From contig NZ_JACYVZ010000010.1 in NCBI RefSeq assembly GCF_014857925.1, positions 1 to 64,000 of the forward strand: a DNA stretch of 64,000 bases, written 5' to 3'. The notes under the pieces are model-generated. The model saw nothing but the letters and a program-made list of their open reading frames with translations, made no database searches and had not been told where the DNA came from. Within the stretch, counting starts at the first letter, position 1, and each line of letters starts with the position of its first letter. Shown here piece after piece: positions 8,943 through 17,469 of the stretch. A program made the position numbers and the translations under genes. This stretch comes from Cysteiniphilum marinum (GTDB taxonomy: Bacteria > Pseudomonadota > Gammaproteobacteria > Francisellales > Francisellaceae).

Positions 8943-9554
8943 ACTTTTCTCTTTTCTTCAAATGTTCAAAATAATTATTGATTAGTCTTTATCGCATTGC
9001 AAGATGCGTTCAGATACGCAAGCTATGATATTTTTGGTGAAGAAAAAAGGGTATCTTTGATCGTGTATTGATGTTTGTTTCATGCTTAAACATTATTAAT
9101 TCCTTTGTGTGTAATATACCAGTGAATCTACAGATTCCAAACCTGTGTCATAAAAATAAAACCCAAATCTTTACTCATGGTATTGTGCCCCATTATTTAA
9201 TTTCGCTATTAAGGATAAAACATGTATGGCAACCATACATGTGAATCAGTTAAATTAATCTTTTTCACAGCTGATGTAAAGCGATCTTTTTATGAATTAG
9301 GGATTGGAAAAAAATAAAATAAAAGGTTAGCTAAGCAAATTTATTTTCTATCAAGGCGTCTTAAACATAAACAGAGTAAGGTTATGGTGAAGTTTAAGCA
9401 ACACAGATAGAAGGGGATAGGCAACGCAAACATTTAGTTTATTTGATGACGATTCCTTAAGATATTGGCGCATCAAAAATCAGCCATTTGCCATAGGTGT
9501 TTTTATAACGATCTGCTTAACTCATTGTTAACTCATTTTTCATGGAGAGTAATG
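8943..9554. other. Long intergenic region between lysP and the G8 protein gene
   Basis: A 612 bp AT-rich spacer between divergent genes. The only structure I can support is the palindrome at 9220-9242. No small reading frame with a convincing ribosome site was seen. The G8 gene's frame is open upstream to a TTG at 9465 but this is not a plausible start. Confidence 0.5.
9220..9242. promoter_or_regulatory. Perfect palindrome, candidate operator
   Basis: ACATGTATGG, a three-base CAA loop, then CCATACATGT: ten-base perfect arms. Located between the divergent lysP and G8 genes, about 280 bp from the first and 310 bp from the second. No T-run follows, so it is more like a protein-binding site than a terminator. 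Confidence 0.4.
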
Positions 9555-12500
9555 ATGAATATAAAAAAAATGATCAGTTTGGCACTGACAATGACTATCT
9601 TTAATGCTTATGCTAATGATCACTGCAGTGATTTAACTACGGCAGTTGAGTTATCAACGTTTTGTAACAGTGCTTCAGGTATTTGCGCATTAAGCGCGGG
9701 AGCAACTTATAAAATAACACAAGATACAGGTTCATTGGCGACACCCTTGTTGCCAGTAAAAATCCCCGCGACAAGTACGCTTTGTTTGGTAAATAGTGCG
9801 ACACCTGCGCCAATTAATATCGTAGCGCAATCTTTTTGGGTTGATGGTGGTGTGTTGCAAATAGGTTCACCAACTGATCCAATTAAATCAACCAATAAAG
9901 TAACCATTACAATGACGGGTACGGAAAGTGCAGCAGCAGCCCCTATGCCCTTATGCCAAGATGATCAAGCTCAATGCAGTGAAATTGCTAAAAATACCAT
10001 AGCAACTCAAAATGCGCGTGATATTACGGTGAGCGCTGGCGGACAGCTATTATTTTATGGCGCTAAAGGTTTAACTAAGACAGCAGATAGCAGTTATATA
10101 CATTCGATTAACCATGTCAGAGGTACTGTCGATGGGCAAACACTAAGTCCGACGGCAGGCAGTAGTATAATCAGCGGTGATATTAATCAGCTTCCTTACT
10201 TCAACAATGTGATTGGCTCTAATAGTTGGACGTATTTAACCTATCCAGCGGGTCCTAGCTTCTATAATGCAGATATGTGGGTGCAAGCACCTGTGAGTTT
10301 AACCAATTATGGTACGTTAAAAGATACAACTACTGGCAGTAGTGCGAATCTCCCAACGCCAACGCTAGCAGATACCCCTTATATTGTCGCGCTTGCAAAA
10401 CGTGTCACACCTGGAAATGGTACAGACTGGCAAAGTGGTGATTGGATTAGTATCTCAACAACGAGTTTCGTGTCGCACGAAACCGAAATTGTGCAAATTT
10501 GTGCGATTTATGATATGCAAAACCCAGATAGCAATGCGCAAAGTGAATCCACGTATATGCAATATGGTGATGTTTCAGGAAGTTCAAACTATCCTAATGT
10601 TTCAGTCGTTGTGCTGGCAGGGTCACCTTCGTTTAAATCTCAATGTCCGAGTATTAGCAATGATACGCCTTTGAAGCGCTATCACTTTGGTTCATTGCCG
10701 CCAACGCCGGGATTTTTTAGTATAGACACACCATCGTATAAAGGAAAATATAATGCCAAAAAAGGGCAGGCGTATAGTATGTATGATGATGCTACGCGTA
10801 ATTTTGGTATTGATGAGCGTGCTGAAGTTGCATTATTAAGTCGTAATATTAAACTTACTTCAACTGCAGGTTTGGCATCATCTCCGCAACTGACTCATTT
10901 AGATGATGCTTATTTTGGTGGGCATATTGCAGTAATGAATCACTCAATGTCAGATCATCAAAGTCATTCACATGGGACAACACAAGCAGCAACCAGTGCA
11001 CCAGATGTCACAGTGCAGCTTGTTGGTGTTGAGATTGAGAAGTTTGGTCAGCCACTAGTGGGGCGTTATCCTGTACACTTTCATCGCTTGAATGCAAATA
11101 GCTTAACCGAGGATGCTCAACTCTTGGTGCAGGATGTGAGTGTTCATCACAGTTTTAATAAATGCTTTGTGACGCACGATACGATGGGGGTGAAATTCTA
11201 TAATAATAGTTGTGTACGCACGATTGGACAGGCTTTTTACCTAGAGGATGGTCACAATATTGCGGATAATCACTATGTGAGAAATCTAGTGCAAGGGGCA
11301 ATGGCCGCGGCATTGAAATATGACATAACAAGCAAGAACGTTGTAGATGTTAATAATAACCCAATTGGTAAGAATACTTTTTGGGATGGTGATTATCTTG
11401 TTGCAACAGGTGAGATTGATTACAACCCTTCAGGTGTACCAGATACTTCAAACTCAGGCGCAAATACTGGCAATTTTGTTGACTCCTTTGCGCCAAGCGG
11501 CTTTTGGATCACTACTTTTGGTCGACAAAGTGCGACAAATACCAACTTGCCGAATCTATTTGTTAATAACTCAGTAGCAGGTTGTCAAATCCAAGGGGCT
11601 GCCTATTGGTTTGTAAGGCAAGATGTTAATTCAATGGGGCAAGTAGGAAGTTCACCAGAGGCAGATCTGTATCCTTTGTTTACAGGCAATCGCGGGCATG
11701 CGTGTTATGACGGGGTGATGGCGGGGACTAACTTTTTTGTGATGAAGACGACCACAATGGGTGCGCCACCTAAGCCTGTCTCTGTTGGCTCAGAAGTTAA
11801 TCCAAATGCCAATGCGCCATTGGTAATTTTTGATGGTTTGACGCTGACACAAATTCAACAAAAAGCCTTTTGGTATCGTGGTGTTTTTGTTGCAGTTAAC
11901 AACAGTCGTTTTAGTATGTTAAAGCAAGGTATGACGTTACTTGGAGGCGGTGGTCCTGAAGGTAATCTTTTGGGCTTTTATGGTCTGGTTAATAATTCGG
12001 TATTTGCAGGAGTGACTAATAACAATGTCGGGCGCTATATTGATTGTGAGGAGTATTATCAATTATATAGCGATGGCACATCAGAGCTTGCGGCAACGGA
12101 TGCATTACCTGTAGCCATAGAAAATGAAATTGGGCAATGTGTGCCTGTCAATCCAAATGATATTTCTAAATCCAAAGCAAGTACGAATATGCAAACAGCA
12201 GCGGGCGATATTTATTTAAATTATAACTTCCAAGGATATACTTTTTATGATGGTCCGGCGCGTATGGAGAATAATCGCTTTGTAAATTTCCGCGCAGATC
12301 CTACCAATTCTGCACTTTATGATAATAGCACAGAGTCGTATAGCGCCAGTGAAAGTAGATATCTTGTGACAAAAATCGATGCCCATCGGATGATGAATTT
12401 TAACAAAACAGGGCAGTTATCGTCGCCAACAGGAGGTAATAATTACAAATCAGGCGGCAATAGTCATTATGGTTATAATGGTGATGTCGCGTTTTCTTGG

Positions 12501-14480
12501 CTTAAGGGCAATGCGCAATCAGTACCACCAACGCAATATGCCAAAAATAATTTATGGGATAACGTTAACTTTCAGCATCAAGTTTTTACCGAAATTTCTA
12601 ATCTAAATAATGGGCTTGATGACGGTGATAAACAAACTGTCGAAATTGACAAGGATGCTAGTCTATCGGGCTATAAAGTTTGCTCAAGTAAAACATCATC
12701 TAGTTGTAGTAATGAAGGACTTAATCATTATCCAATTTCATTGAATAATTTAGAGTACTTTTCAACAGATTATACTGTGGATGAGCCGCACTCAAGAGGG
12801 CGTAATAATGCCACAGCCAGTGCACTTATGTCACCACATCAATATGCCAGTATCAATGTGGCATATAATGCTAGTGATAGAGTTGCTAAGGCGGGCGTTT
12901 ATCCATTATCGATTGCACGAGATATGGCATATCAGGCAAAACCTTCGCAAGCAAGTTATACAGGGCGAGGTGGCAAAAACTATATGTTTGAAGCAATGGT
13001 AATGAACAATATGGGCTATACTTTTGATAGTCAGCTAACACAGCAGATGCAAAATGATCAGGCAGTTAGCTCAAGCAATAAATTAATATTTAGTTATTCC
13101 GACGCCCCTGTGCATAGCACTTTTATCAATAGAGTTGGTATCTGTATAGGTAAAAATGCAACTAATATTGAAATTTATAAAGTCCCAAGACAATGGAATT
13201 CTTTGGTGACCTATTTGACTGAATCACCTTACTGGAGTGGTTATGGCTTAACACCAACCGGTAGCTCATGTCCAAACTCAATCGATAAACCAGATAGTGC
13301 CTATGATACGTGCAAATCAACAGCAGGAGGTTTATCAAGCCCTTGGGGTGCAGTGTCAGCATACACTTATGATAATAAGCAAGCGGATGGTTATAAGGAG
13401 TTAAACAAACAATTTGCCAAAGCAATGACTGCGAATTATAACCTAACACCGTCAACCTCAGCAGATTTAACGGAAGGGTATTATTATGATTCAAGCTCCG
13501 GCATTTTGTATTTCAATATGATCCAATATGCGGCAAGCTCAGCGCTAGCTAATCCGATCACGCCACCATTTGCAACGTGTGATAAGTCAAATTACAACAC
13601 AACAAATATTGATGTCTTATTAGACTATTTGACATTTAGTAATCCAGATGCCATCAAGGATATATTAACCACAGCTTGTTATGCTGAATCAGGCACACCC
13701 ATAACATCTGAATTATTAACATGCCCGCCAGAGGGATGTGCGGTATATACTGTTGGTTTTGATGTAGCAAGTGCCAGTGAACCAAGTTGTACTCCATCAG
13801 CTTGGGCAACGATTACAAATGGTAGCTCACCAAGCTTTAATACAACCGATAGCACAGTGACTTATAGCTCGCCGTATGTGTTATATAATGCGGCAAGTAA
13901 TACACAAGTCACACCAAAAAATATGAATGTCAAAGCACAAGGCAGTCTTAGTACACTTACGCGTTATTATAATATCGATCCGAGTATCACGGCATCTATT
14001 GCGCCAACTGATGTTAATAATCTATTGCCATTAGCGCCTGCTGCAAGCAGTGATCAAACCTATGTTTATAATGCAGCACCTTCAGGCATTAGCATTGTCA
14101 GTTACCCAAGCGGAGGTGGTAGTAGTGGGAGCGATAGTGGTACCGTATGGACATTTAACACGGGTACTACTGCAGCTGCGGGACAAAAAGCAATAATTAC
14201 AGCGGCAAATGGGAAGCATTTCTACAACACTAATGAAAATGATAAAAAAATTGGGAGTTATACTATTGAGCCTACCTCATCGGGTAGTAACTTCTCCTTT
14301 AAATATGGCGGTGTTGATAAAACAGCTACGGTAACATTGCCTAATGAACCTCAAGGGCAGCAGACGTGTTCTTTAACCTTTAACCAAAGCAGTAATGGTA
14401 AAGTCACAAAAGGGACTGAAGCAGGCTGTACTAAAATTACAATCCAGACAAATAATATCACCATTACCGTAAATCATTAA
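9555..14480 (+). CDS. Large secreted G8-domain / beta-helix protein, CEMIP/TMEM2-like
   Basis: A secreted protein of about 1641 residues. A signal peptide (MNIKKM, hydrophobic core, NAYA cleavage) is followed by a G8-like beta domain with SFWVDGGVLQIG (about residues 90-110) and AGGQLLFYGAKG (about 160). The core then matches the human CEMIP/TMEM2 hyaluronan-degrading family motif by motif: DERAEVALLSRNIK (about 420), GGHIAVMN, a GRYPVHFHRL histidine motif (about 502), VSVHHSFNKCFVTHDTMG (about 525), GQAFYLEDGHN (about 560) and GFWITTFG...NNSVAG (about 650). A serine/threonine/glycine-rich tail with paired cysteines follows. A role in binding or cleaving host or environmental polysaccharide is inferred. 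Start chosen at 9555 for its GGAGAG site and signal peptide. It is a single-gene unit whose stop codon lies inside the direct repeat flanking a small element. Confidence 0.78.
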   Translation: MNIKKMISLALTMTIFNAYANDHCSDLTTAVELSTFCNSASGICALSAGATYKITQDTGSLATPLLPVKIPATSTLCLVNSATPAPINIVAQSFWVDGGVLQIGSPTDPIKSTNKVTITMTGTESAAAAPMPLCQDDQAQCSEIAKNTIATQNARDITVSAGGQLLFYGAKGLTKTADSSYIHSINHVRGTVDGQTLSPTAGSSIISGDINQLPYFNNVIGSNSWTYLTYPAGPSFYNADMWVQAPVSLTNYGTLKDTTTGSSANLPTPTLADTPYIVALAKRVTPGNGTDWQSGDWISISTTSFVSHETEIVQICAIYDMQNPDSNAQSESTYMQYGDVSGSSNYPNVSVVVLAGSPSFKSQCPSISNDTPLKRYHFGSLPPTPGFFSIDTPSYKGKYNAKKGQAYSMYDDATRNFGIDERAEVALLSRNIKLTSTAGLASSPQLTHLDDAYFGGHIAVMNHSMSDHQSHSHGTTQAATSAPDVTVQLVGVEIEKFGQPLVGRYPVHFHRLNANSLTEDAQLLVQDVSVHHSFNKCFVTHDTMGVKFYNNSCVRTIGQAFYLEDGHNIADNHYVRNLVQGAMAAALKYDITSKNVVDVNNNPIGKNTFWDGDYLVATGEIDYNPSGVPDTSNSGANTGNFVDSFAPSGFWITTFGRQSATNTNLPNLFVNNSVAGCQIQGAAYWFVRQDVNSMGQVGSSPEADLYPLFTGNRGHACYDGVMAGTNFFVMKTTTMGAPPKPVSVGSEVNPNANAPLVIFDGLTLTQIQQKAFWYRGVFVAVNNSRFSMLKQGMTLLGGGGPEGNLLGFYGLVNNSVFAGVTNNNVGRYIDCEEYYQLYSDGTSELAATDALPVAIENEIGQCVPVNPNDISKSKASTNMQTAAGDIYLNYNFQGYTFYDGPARMENNRFVNFRADPTNSALYDNSTESYSASESRYLVTKIDAHRMMNFNKTGQLSSPTGGNNYKSGGNSHYGYNGDVAFSWLKGNAQSVPPTQYAKNNLWDNVNFQHQVFTEISNLNNGLDDGDKQTVEIDKDASLSGYKVCSSKTSSSCSNEGLNHYPISLNNLEYFSTDYTVDEPHSRGRNNATASALMSPHQYASINVAYNASDRVAKAGVYPLSIARDMAYQAKPSQASYTGRGGKNYMFEAMVMNNMGYTFDSQLTQQMQNDQAVSSSNKLIFSYSDAPVHSTFINRVGICIGKNATNIEIYKVPRQWNSLVTYLTESPYWSGYGLTPTGSSCPNSIDKPDSAYDTCKSTAGGLSSPWGAVSAYTYDNKQADGYKELNKQFAKAMTANYNLTPSTSADLTEGYYYDSSSGILYFNMIQYAASSALANPITPPFATCDKSNYNTTNIDVLLDYLTFSNPDAIKDILTTACYAESGTPITSELLTCPPEGCAVYTVGFDVASASEPSCTPSAWATITNGSSPSFNTTDSTVTYSSPYVLYNAASNTQVTPKNMNVKAQGSLSTLTRYYNIDPSITASIAPTDVNNLLPLAPAASSDQTYVYNAAPSGISIVSYPSGGGSSGSDSGTVWTFNTGTTAAAGQKAIITAANGKHFYNTNENDKKIGSYTIEPTSSGSNFSFKYGGVDKTATVTLPNEPQGQQTCSLTFNQSSNGKVTKGTEAGCTKITIQTNNITITVNH

Positions 14481-14599
14481 CTGGAGTTACGCACTTTAGA
14501 AAAGCTATGATTTTTTAAACACCCCGTCAGCCTACGGCTGCCACCCCTCTTGCGAGGTGGGGTGTTGAAATGGAACAAGTCCGTAACTCCAATCATTAA
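14472..14599. mobile_element. Small non-autonomous element with 9 bp target duplication
   Basis: Identical 9 bp direct repeats AATCATTAA at 14472-14480 and 14591-14599 flank a 110 bp insert. The insert has inverted ends (TGGAGTTACGCACTT at 14482-14496; AAGTCCGTAACTCCA at 14577-14591, 14 of 15 bases matching) and a GC-rich nested hairpin inside (CACCCC...GGGGTG) related to the CCCTCACCC repeats. It carries no gene. The left direct repeat contains the TAA stop of the upstream gene. These are the marks of a MITE moved by a transposase elsewhere. Confidence 0.75.
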
Positions 14600-14682
14600 T
14601 TCCTTTTTTGATTCGTTCTTGTCTTTTCTTTTTATCTAACTCACGGCATAATCCTTGCGTTTAAAGGGCGAGGATTATCGTG

Positions 14683-15921
14683 ATGCAATCAAAAAATAAA
14701 GTCATTATCGCATCGGCGATTGGGACATTTGTCGAGTGGGCAGAGTTTAGCTTTTATGGCTATTTAGCGTTTAAATTCGCACATCTATTCTTTCCTGAAG
14801 ATACGCCTTATGCGATGTTGTTTAGTTTGTGTATATTTGCAGCAAGCTATTTAGCACGCCCTTTTGGCTCGATTGTTTTTGGTATTATCGGCGATAAATT
14901 TGGGCGCAAACAAGCCTTATCCTTAAGCCTTGTCCTGATGGGGGTGGCAACTTTATCTATTGGGCTTTTGCCAAGTTATGAAAGTATTGGAGTTGCGGCA
15001 CCTTTGCTTTTGCTTTTCTTGCGGATTCTTCAAGGTATTTCGGTGTCAGGTGAGTTTACAGGAGCAGCGATCTTTGTCGCTGAGCATTACCATGGTGGCC
15101 TTAAAAGTCTTGCGGTGAGTTGGGTAAGTTTTGCGGCTGCCTTGGGTATGATGTTGGGGGCGGCAATGGCATCAATCGTCTCATTATCGATGATGCCGGA
15201 ATGGTTTTGGCGTGTACCCTTTTATTTGGGTTTTGTCGGCTGCTTAATTGGGTTGTACTTTCGGATAAGTACGACTGAGAGCCCTGAGTTTGAAAGTATT
15301 AGAGTAAATAAAGCATTCTTTAATGGCATCAAAGCATTTAAAGGATATACCAATCAGCTGATGCAATGTTTTTTTATTGCGGCATTTGTTGGGGTGTATA
15401 TCTATATTTGTAATCTGTGGTGGGTATCTTTCGTTATTCAGCGAGGGGTTTTAACCAGTGAAAATGCGCACTGGGTTGCAACTTTTGGTGTAGCGACTGT
15501 GACAGTGTTGACGCCAATAGCGGCATTATTGGCAGATAGATTAGGTACGCAAAAAATGCTAAAAGCAGGGCTTTTAAGTAGTGTGATCACCGTGCCTGCT
15601 TTATTCTATTTATCAGGATTCTCAAATATATATTTGGCGCTGTGCGCGCAAGCGTTATACGCGCTAAGCAATACCTTGGTTACTGGTAGCATGTTTCGCT
15701 ATTTGGTTGATATTTTTCCTGTTAATATTCGCTATACTGGCATGGGTGTGGCGTGGAGTATATCCGTTGCCACATTTGGCGGTACGGCACCGTTGGTTGC
15801 GCAATTCTTAGCGATTGATTTGGCGAATATTGCTTATGTTGTTATTTATGTTTGTATTATTGCCTTAGTTGCATTTTTCAGTGTAGTTAAGTCGTCAATA
15901 ATAATTAAGTTAAAGTTTTAA
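14683..15921 (+). CDS. MFS transporter, metabolite:proton symporter (MHS) family
   Basis: A 412-residue, twelve-span inner-membrane carrier. The N-terminus IIASAIGTFVEWAEFSFYGYLA and the loop GDKFGRKQAL between spans 2 and 3 are the MHS/ProP-type signatures, as is LRILQGISVSGEFTGAAIFVAEH in span 4-5. MHS carriers move organic acids, osmolytes or amino acids with protons; the substrate is not readable here. I prefer the ATG at 14683 over the GTG at 14680, both served by GGGCGAGG upstream. A single gene, ending just before a GC-rich palindromic repeat. Confidence 0.83.
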   Translation: MQSKNKVIIASAIGTFVEWAEFSFYGYLAFKFAHLFFPEDTPYAMLFSLCIFAASYLARPFGSIVFGIIGDKFGRKQALSLSLVLMGVATLSIGLLPSYESIGVAAPLLLLFLRILQGISVSGEFTGAAIFVAEHYHGGLKSLAVSWVSFAAALGMMLGAAMASIVSLSMMPEWFWRVPFYLGFVGCLIGLYFRISTTESPEFESIRVNKAFFNGIKAFKGYTNQLMQCFFIAAFVGVYIYICNLWWVSFVIQRGVLTSENAHWVATFGVATVTVLTPIAALLADRLGTQKMLKAGLLSSVITVPALFYLSGFSNIYLALCAQALYALSNTLVTGSMFRYLVDIFPVNIRYTGMGVAWSISVATFGGTAPLVAQFLAIDLANIAYVVIYVCIIALVAFFSVVKSSIIIKLKF

Positions 15922-15985
15922 TTTTCCCCCTCACCCGTGCAGCATAAGCCGCACGACCTCTCCCTCAAGGGGCGAGGTGAAAATA
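15922..15985. repeat. GC-rich palindromic intergenic repeat (CCCTCACCC type), copy 3
   Basis: TTTTCCCCCTCACCC at the left and GGGGCGAGGTGAAAA at the right form an outer stem, with an inner GTGC...GCAC hairpin. It sits between convergent genes, where it may end transcription from both sides. Same family as the repeats at 4110 and inside the element at 14472-14599. Confidence 0.7.
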
Positions 15986-16005
15986 GCGAAACTTATCTTT
16001 TATTA

Positions 16006-16590
16006 TTAAGGGTAAAACGTTCTAATATCAGTGACCATCATATTGGCTTTAACGGCATTGATAAGTCCAGGTTTGCCATCTTCAAAAACATGGCATTTAT
16101 CATGATCAACACCCAGTCTGTTAGCGATTAAAGTAAAAGCTTCTGGTGTATCTTTAGTTGGGTGATCGTCATCAGCGGTGATGATAAATTCAAAGTGAGT
16201 AGCGATATCAAGTGCTTCTAGTGTCTTGACTACATTTCGACGCATGCCACCAGAGATGACCACCATCGGCAGTTTTTGGTGATAACGATTGATAAGATCA
16301 AGCACCGGTTGGATAGCAATCACGCGATCCATCTTCTTCTCGGCAAGATTCTCTTTTTCATGGACCATCTTGTGTAGGTCAAAACGTTTCTTGTCTTCGC
16401 TTGTAGTTAACATTTGTAATATTTGTAAAGTAGGGATGCCATTGTAATGAGCAAGCTCGTCAGGACTTAAGTTGAAACGATAACGTTGGGCGATGGTATG
16501 CCATGCTTCATTATGGATAACCATCGTATCAGCAATGGTGCCGTCACAATCGAAAATTAAGGCTTGGGTTTTGGGGTGAATGTAAATCAT
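16006..16590 (-). CDS. HAD-superfamily phosphatase (beta-phosphoglucomutase-like)
   Basis: A 194-residue HAD hydrolase. Motif I is FDCDGTIADTM near residue 12, motif II is VVISGG near residue 100, and motif IV is HVFEDGKPGL near residue 160. The helical cap after motif I (HNEAWHTIAQRY) is the small cap of the PGM-like subgroup, so a sugar phosphate or similar small phosphate is the likely substrate. I chose the ATG at 16590, preceded by TTGGAAATAATTTT; an upstream ATG at 16638 would add 16 residues not expected in the family. Lies divergently from the peroxiredoxin gene. Confidence 0.8.
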   Translation of the reverse strand: MIYIHPKTQALIFDCDGTIADTMVIHNEAWHTIAQRYRFNLSPDELAHYNGIPTLQILQMLTTSEDKKRFDLHKMVHEKENLAEKKMDRVIAIQPVLDLINRYHQKLPMVVISGGMRRNVVKTLEALDIATHFEFIITADDDHPTKDTPEAFTLIANRLGVDHDKCHVFEDGKPGLINAVKANMMVTDIRTFYP

Positions 16591-16715
16591 AAAATTATTT
16601 CCAAAATTTGTTAAATTCTGCTGTGTCATTATTGACATAATTGTCAGGCTTTAGCAAACTTTTGCGCACTAAATTGTTGTCAATTTATGAAATTACAAAC
16701 CCTAAGGAGATAATC

Positions 16716-17321
16716 ATGACGGTATTAGTAGGACGCAAAGCGCCTGAATTCACAGCGCCAGCAGTGCTAGGAAATGGTGAAATTGTAGATGCATTAAGCT
16801 TTGAAAAAGCGCGCGCTGGTAAGTATGCCGCGGTTGTTTTTTATCCACTTGATTTTACTTTTGTTTGCCCATCTGAGTTAATCGCACTTGATAAGCGTGT
16901 TGATGAGCTTAAAAAGCTAGGTGTTGAAGTATTCGCAGTATCGATTGATTCACATTTCACGCACAATGCATGGCGCAATACTCCGGTGAATGATGGTGGT
17001 ATTGGTGCGGTTAAATACACGATGGTTGCTGATATTAACCATAGTATTGTTAAAGCCTATGGTGTTGAGCATCCTGAAGCAGGGGTTGCTTTCCGTGGTA
17101 CATTCTTAATTGATAAAGACGGTGTAGTGAGACATCAAGTGGTTAATGATCTGCCTTTAGGTCGCAATATGGACGAATTAGTGCGCATGGTTCAAGCATT
17201 GCAATTCTTTGAGGAACACGGTGAAGTATGCCCAGCTGGTTGGAAAGAAGGTGATAAAGGTATGAAGGCGTCACCGCAAGGTGTTGCTGCTTATTTAGCA
17301 GAAAATGCTGAATCTTTGTAA
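16716..17321 (+). CDS. ahpC: Typical 2-Cys peroxiredoxin
   Basis: A 201-residue cytoplasmic peroxidase that reduces hydrogen peroxide and organic peroxides. The peroxidatic cysteine is C51 in FTFVCPSE and the resolving cysteine is C172 in HGEVCPAGW, with the catalytic arginine in FRGTF. Its close likeness to the TsaA/AhpC type, including the C-terminal tail DKGMKASPQGVA, is clear. Start at 16716 because AAGGAGAT precedes it; the frame is open 25 codons further upstream without a ribosome site. It is a single-gene unit; the reducing partner is not nearby. Confidence 0.93.
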   Translation: MTVLVGRKAPEFTAPAVLGNGEIVDALSFEKARAGKYAAVVFYPLDFTFVCPSELIALDKRVDELKKLGVEVFAVSIDSHFTHNAWRNTPVNDGGIGAVKYTMVADINHSIVKAYGVEHPEAGVAFRGTFLIDKDGVVRHQVVNDLPLGRNMDELVRMVQALQFFEEHGEVCPAGWKEGDKGMKASPQGVAAYLAENAESL

Positions 17322-17372
17322 TTTTTTATAAAAAAATCTATGATTTGCTTGAAAATTTAAAATAAAGTGATA

Positions 17373-17420
17373 CCTTTGTCGGTGTGTAGTCTTTCGACGG
17401 CAAAGAAGCCGACAAAAAGG
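17373..17420. promoter_or_regulatory. Stem-loop in the porin leader region
   Basis: CCTTTGTCGG (17373-17382) pairs with CCGACAAAAAGG (17409-17420), with a two-base bulge, enclosing TCTTT...AAAGA. It lies 50 bases before the porin start and 50 after the peroxiredoxin stop. It could stabilise an abundant porin mRNA or end the upstream transcript; there is no clean T-run. Confidence 0.35.
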
Positions 17421-17469
17421 AATCATTTTTTAATAAAAATGTAAGTTTTAAAACAGTTGAGGAGAAACT

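Noticed and set aside
8943-9240. Lysine riboswitch before lysP
   Set aside because: The leader is AT-rich and lacks the conserved lysine-riboswitch core; only a simple palindrome is present.
9465-9554. Upstream TTG start for the G8 protein
   Set aside because: It would bury the signal peptide 30 residues inside the protein; GGAGAG just before 9555 supports the later start.
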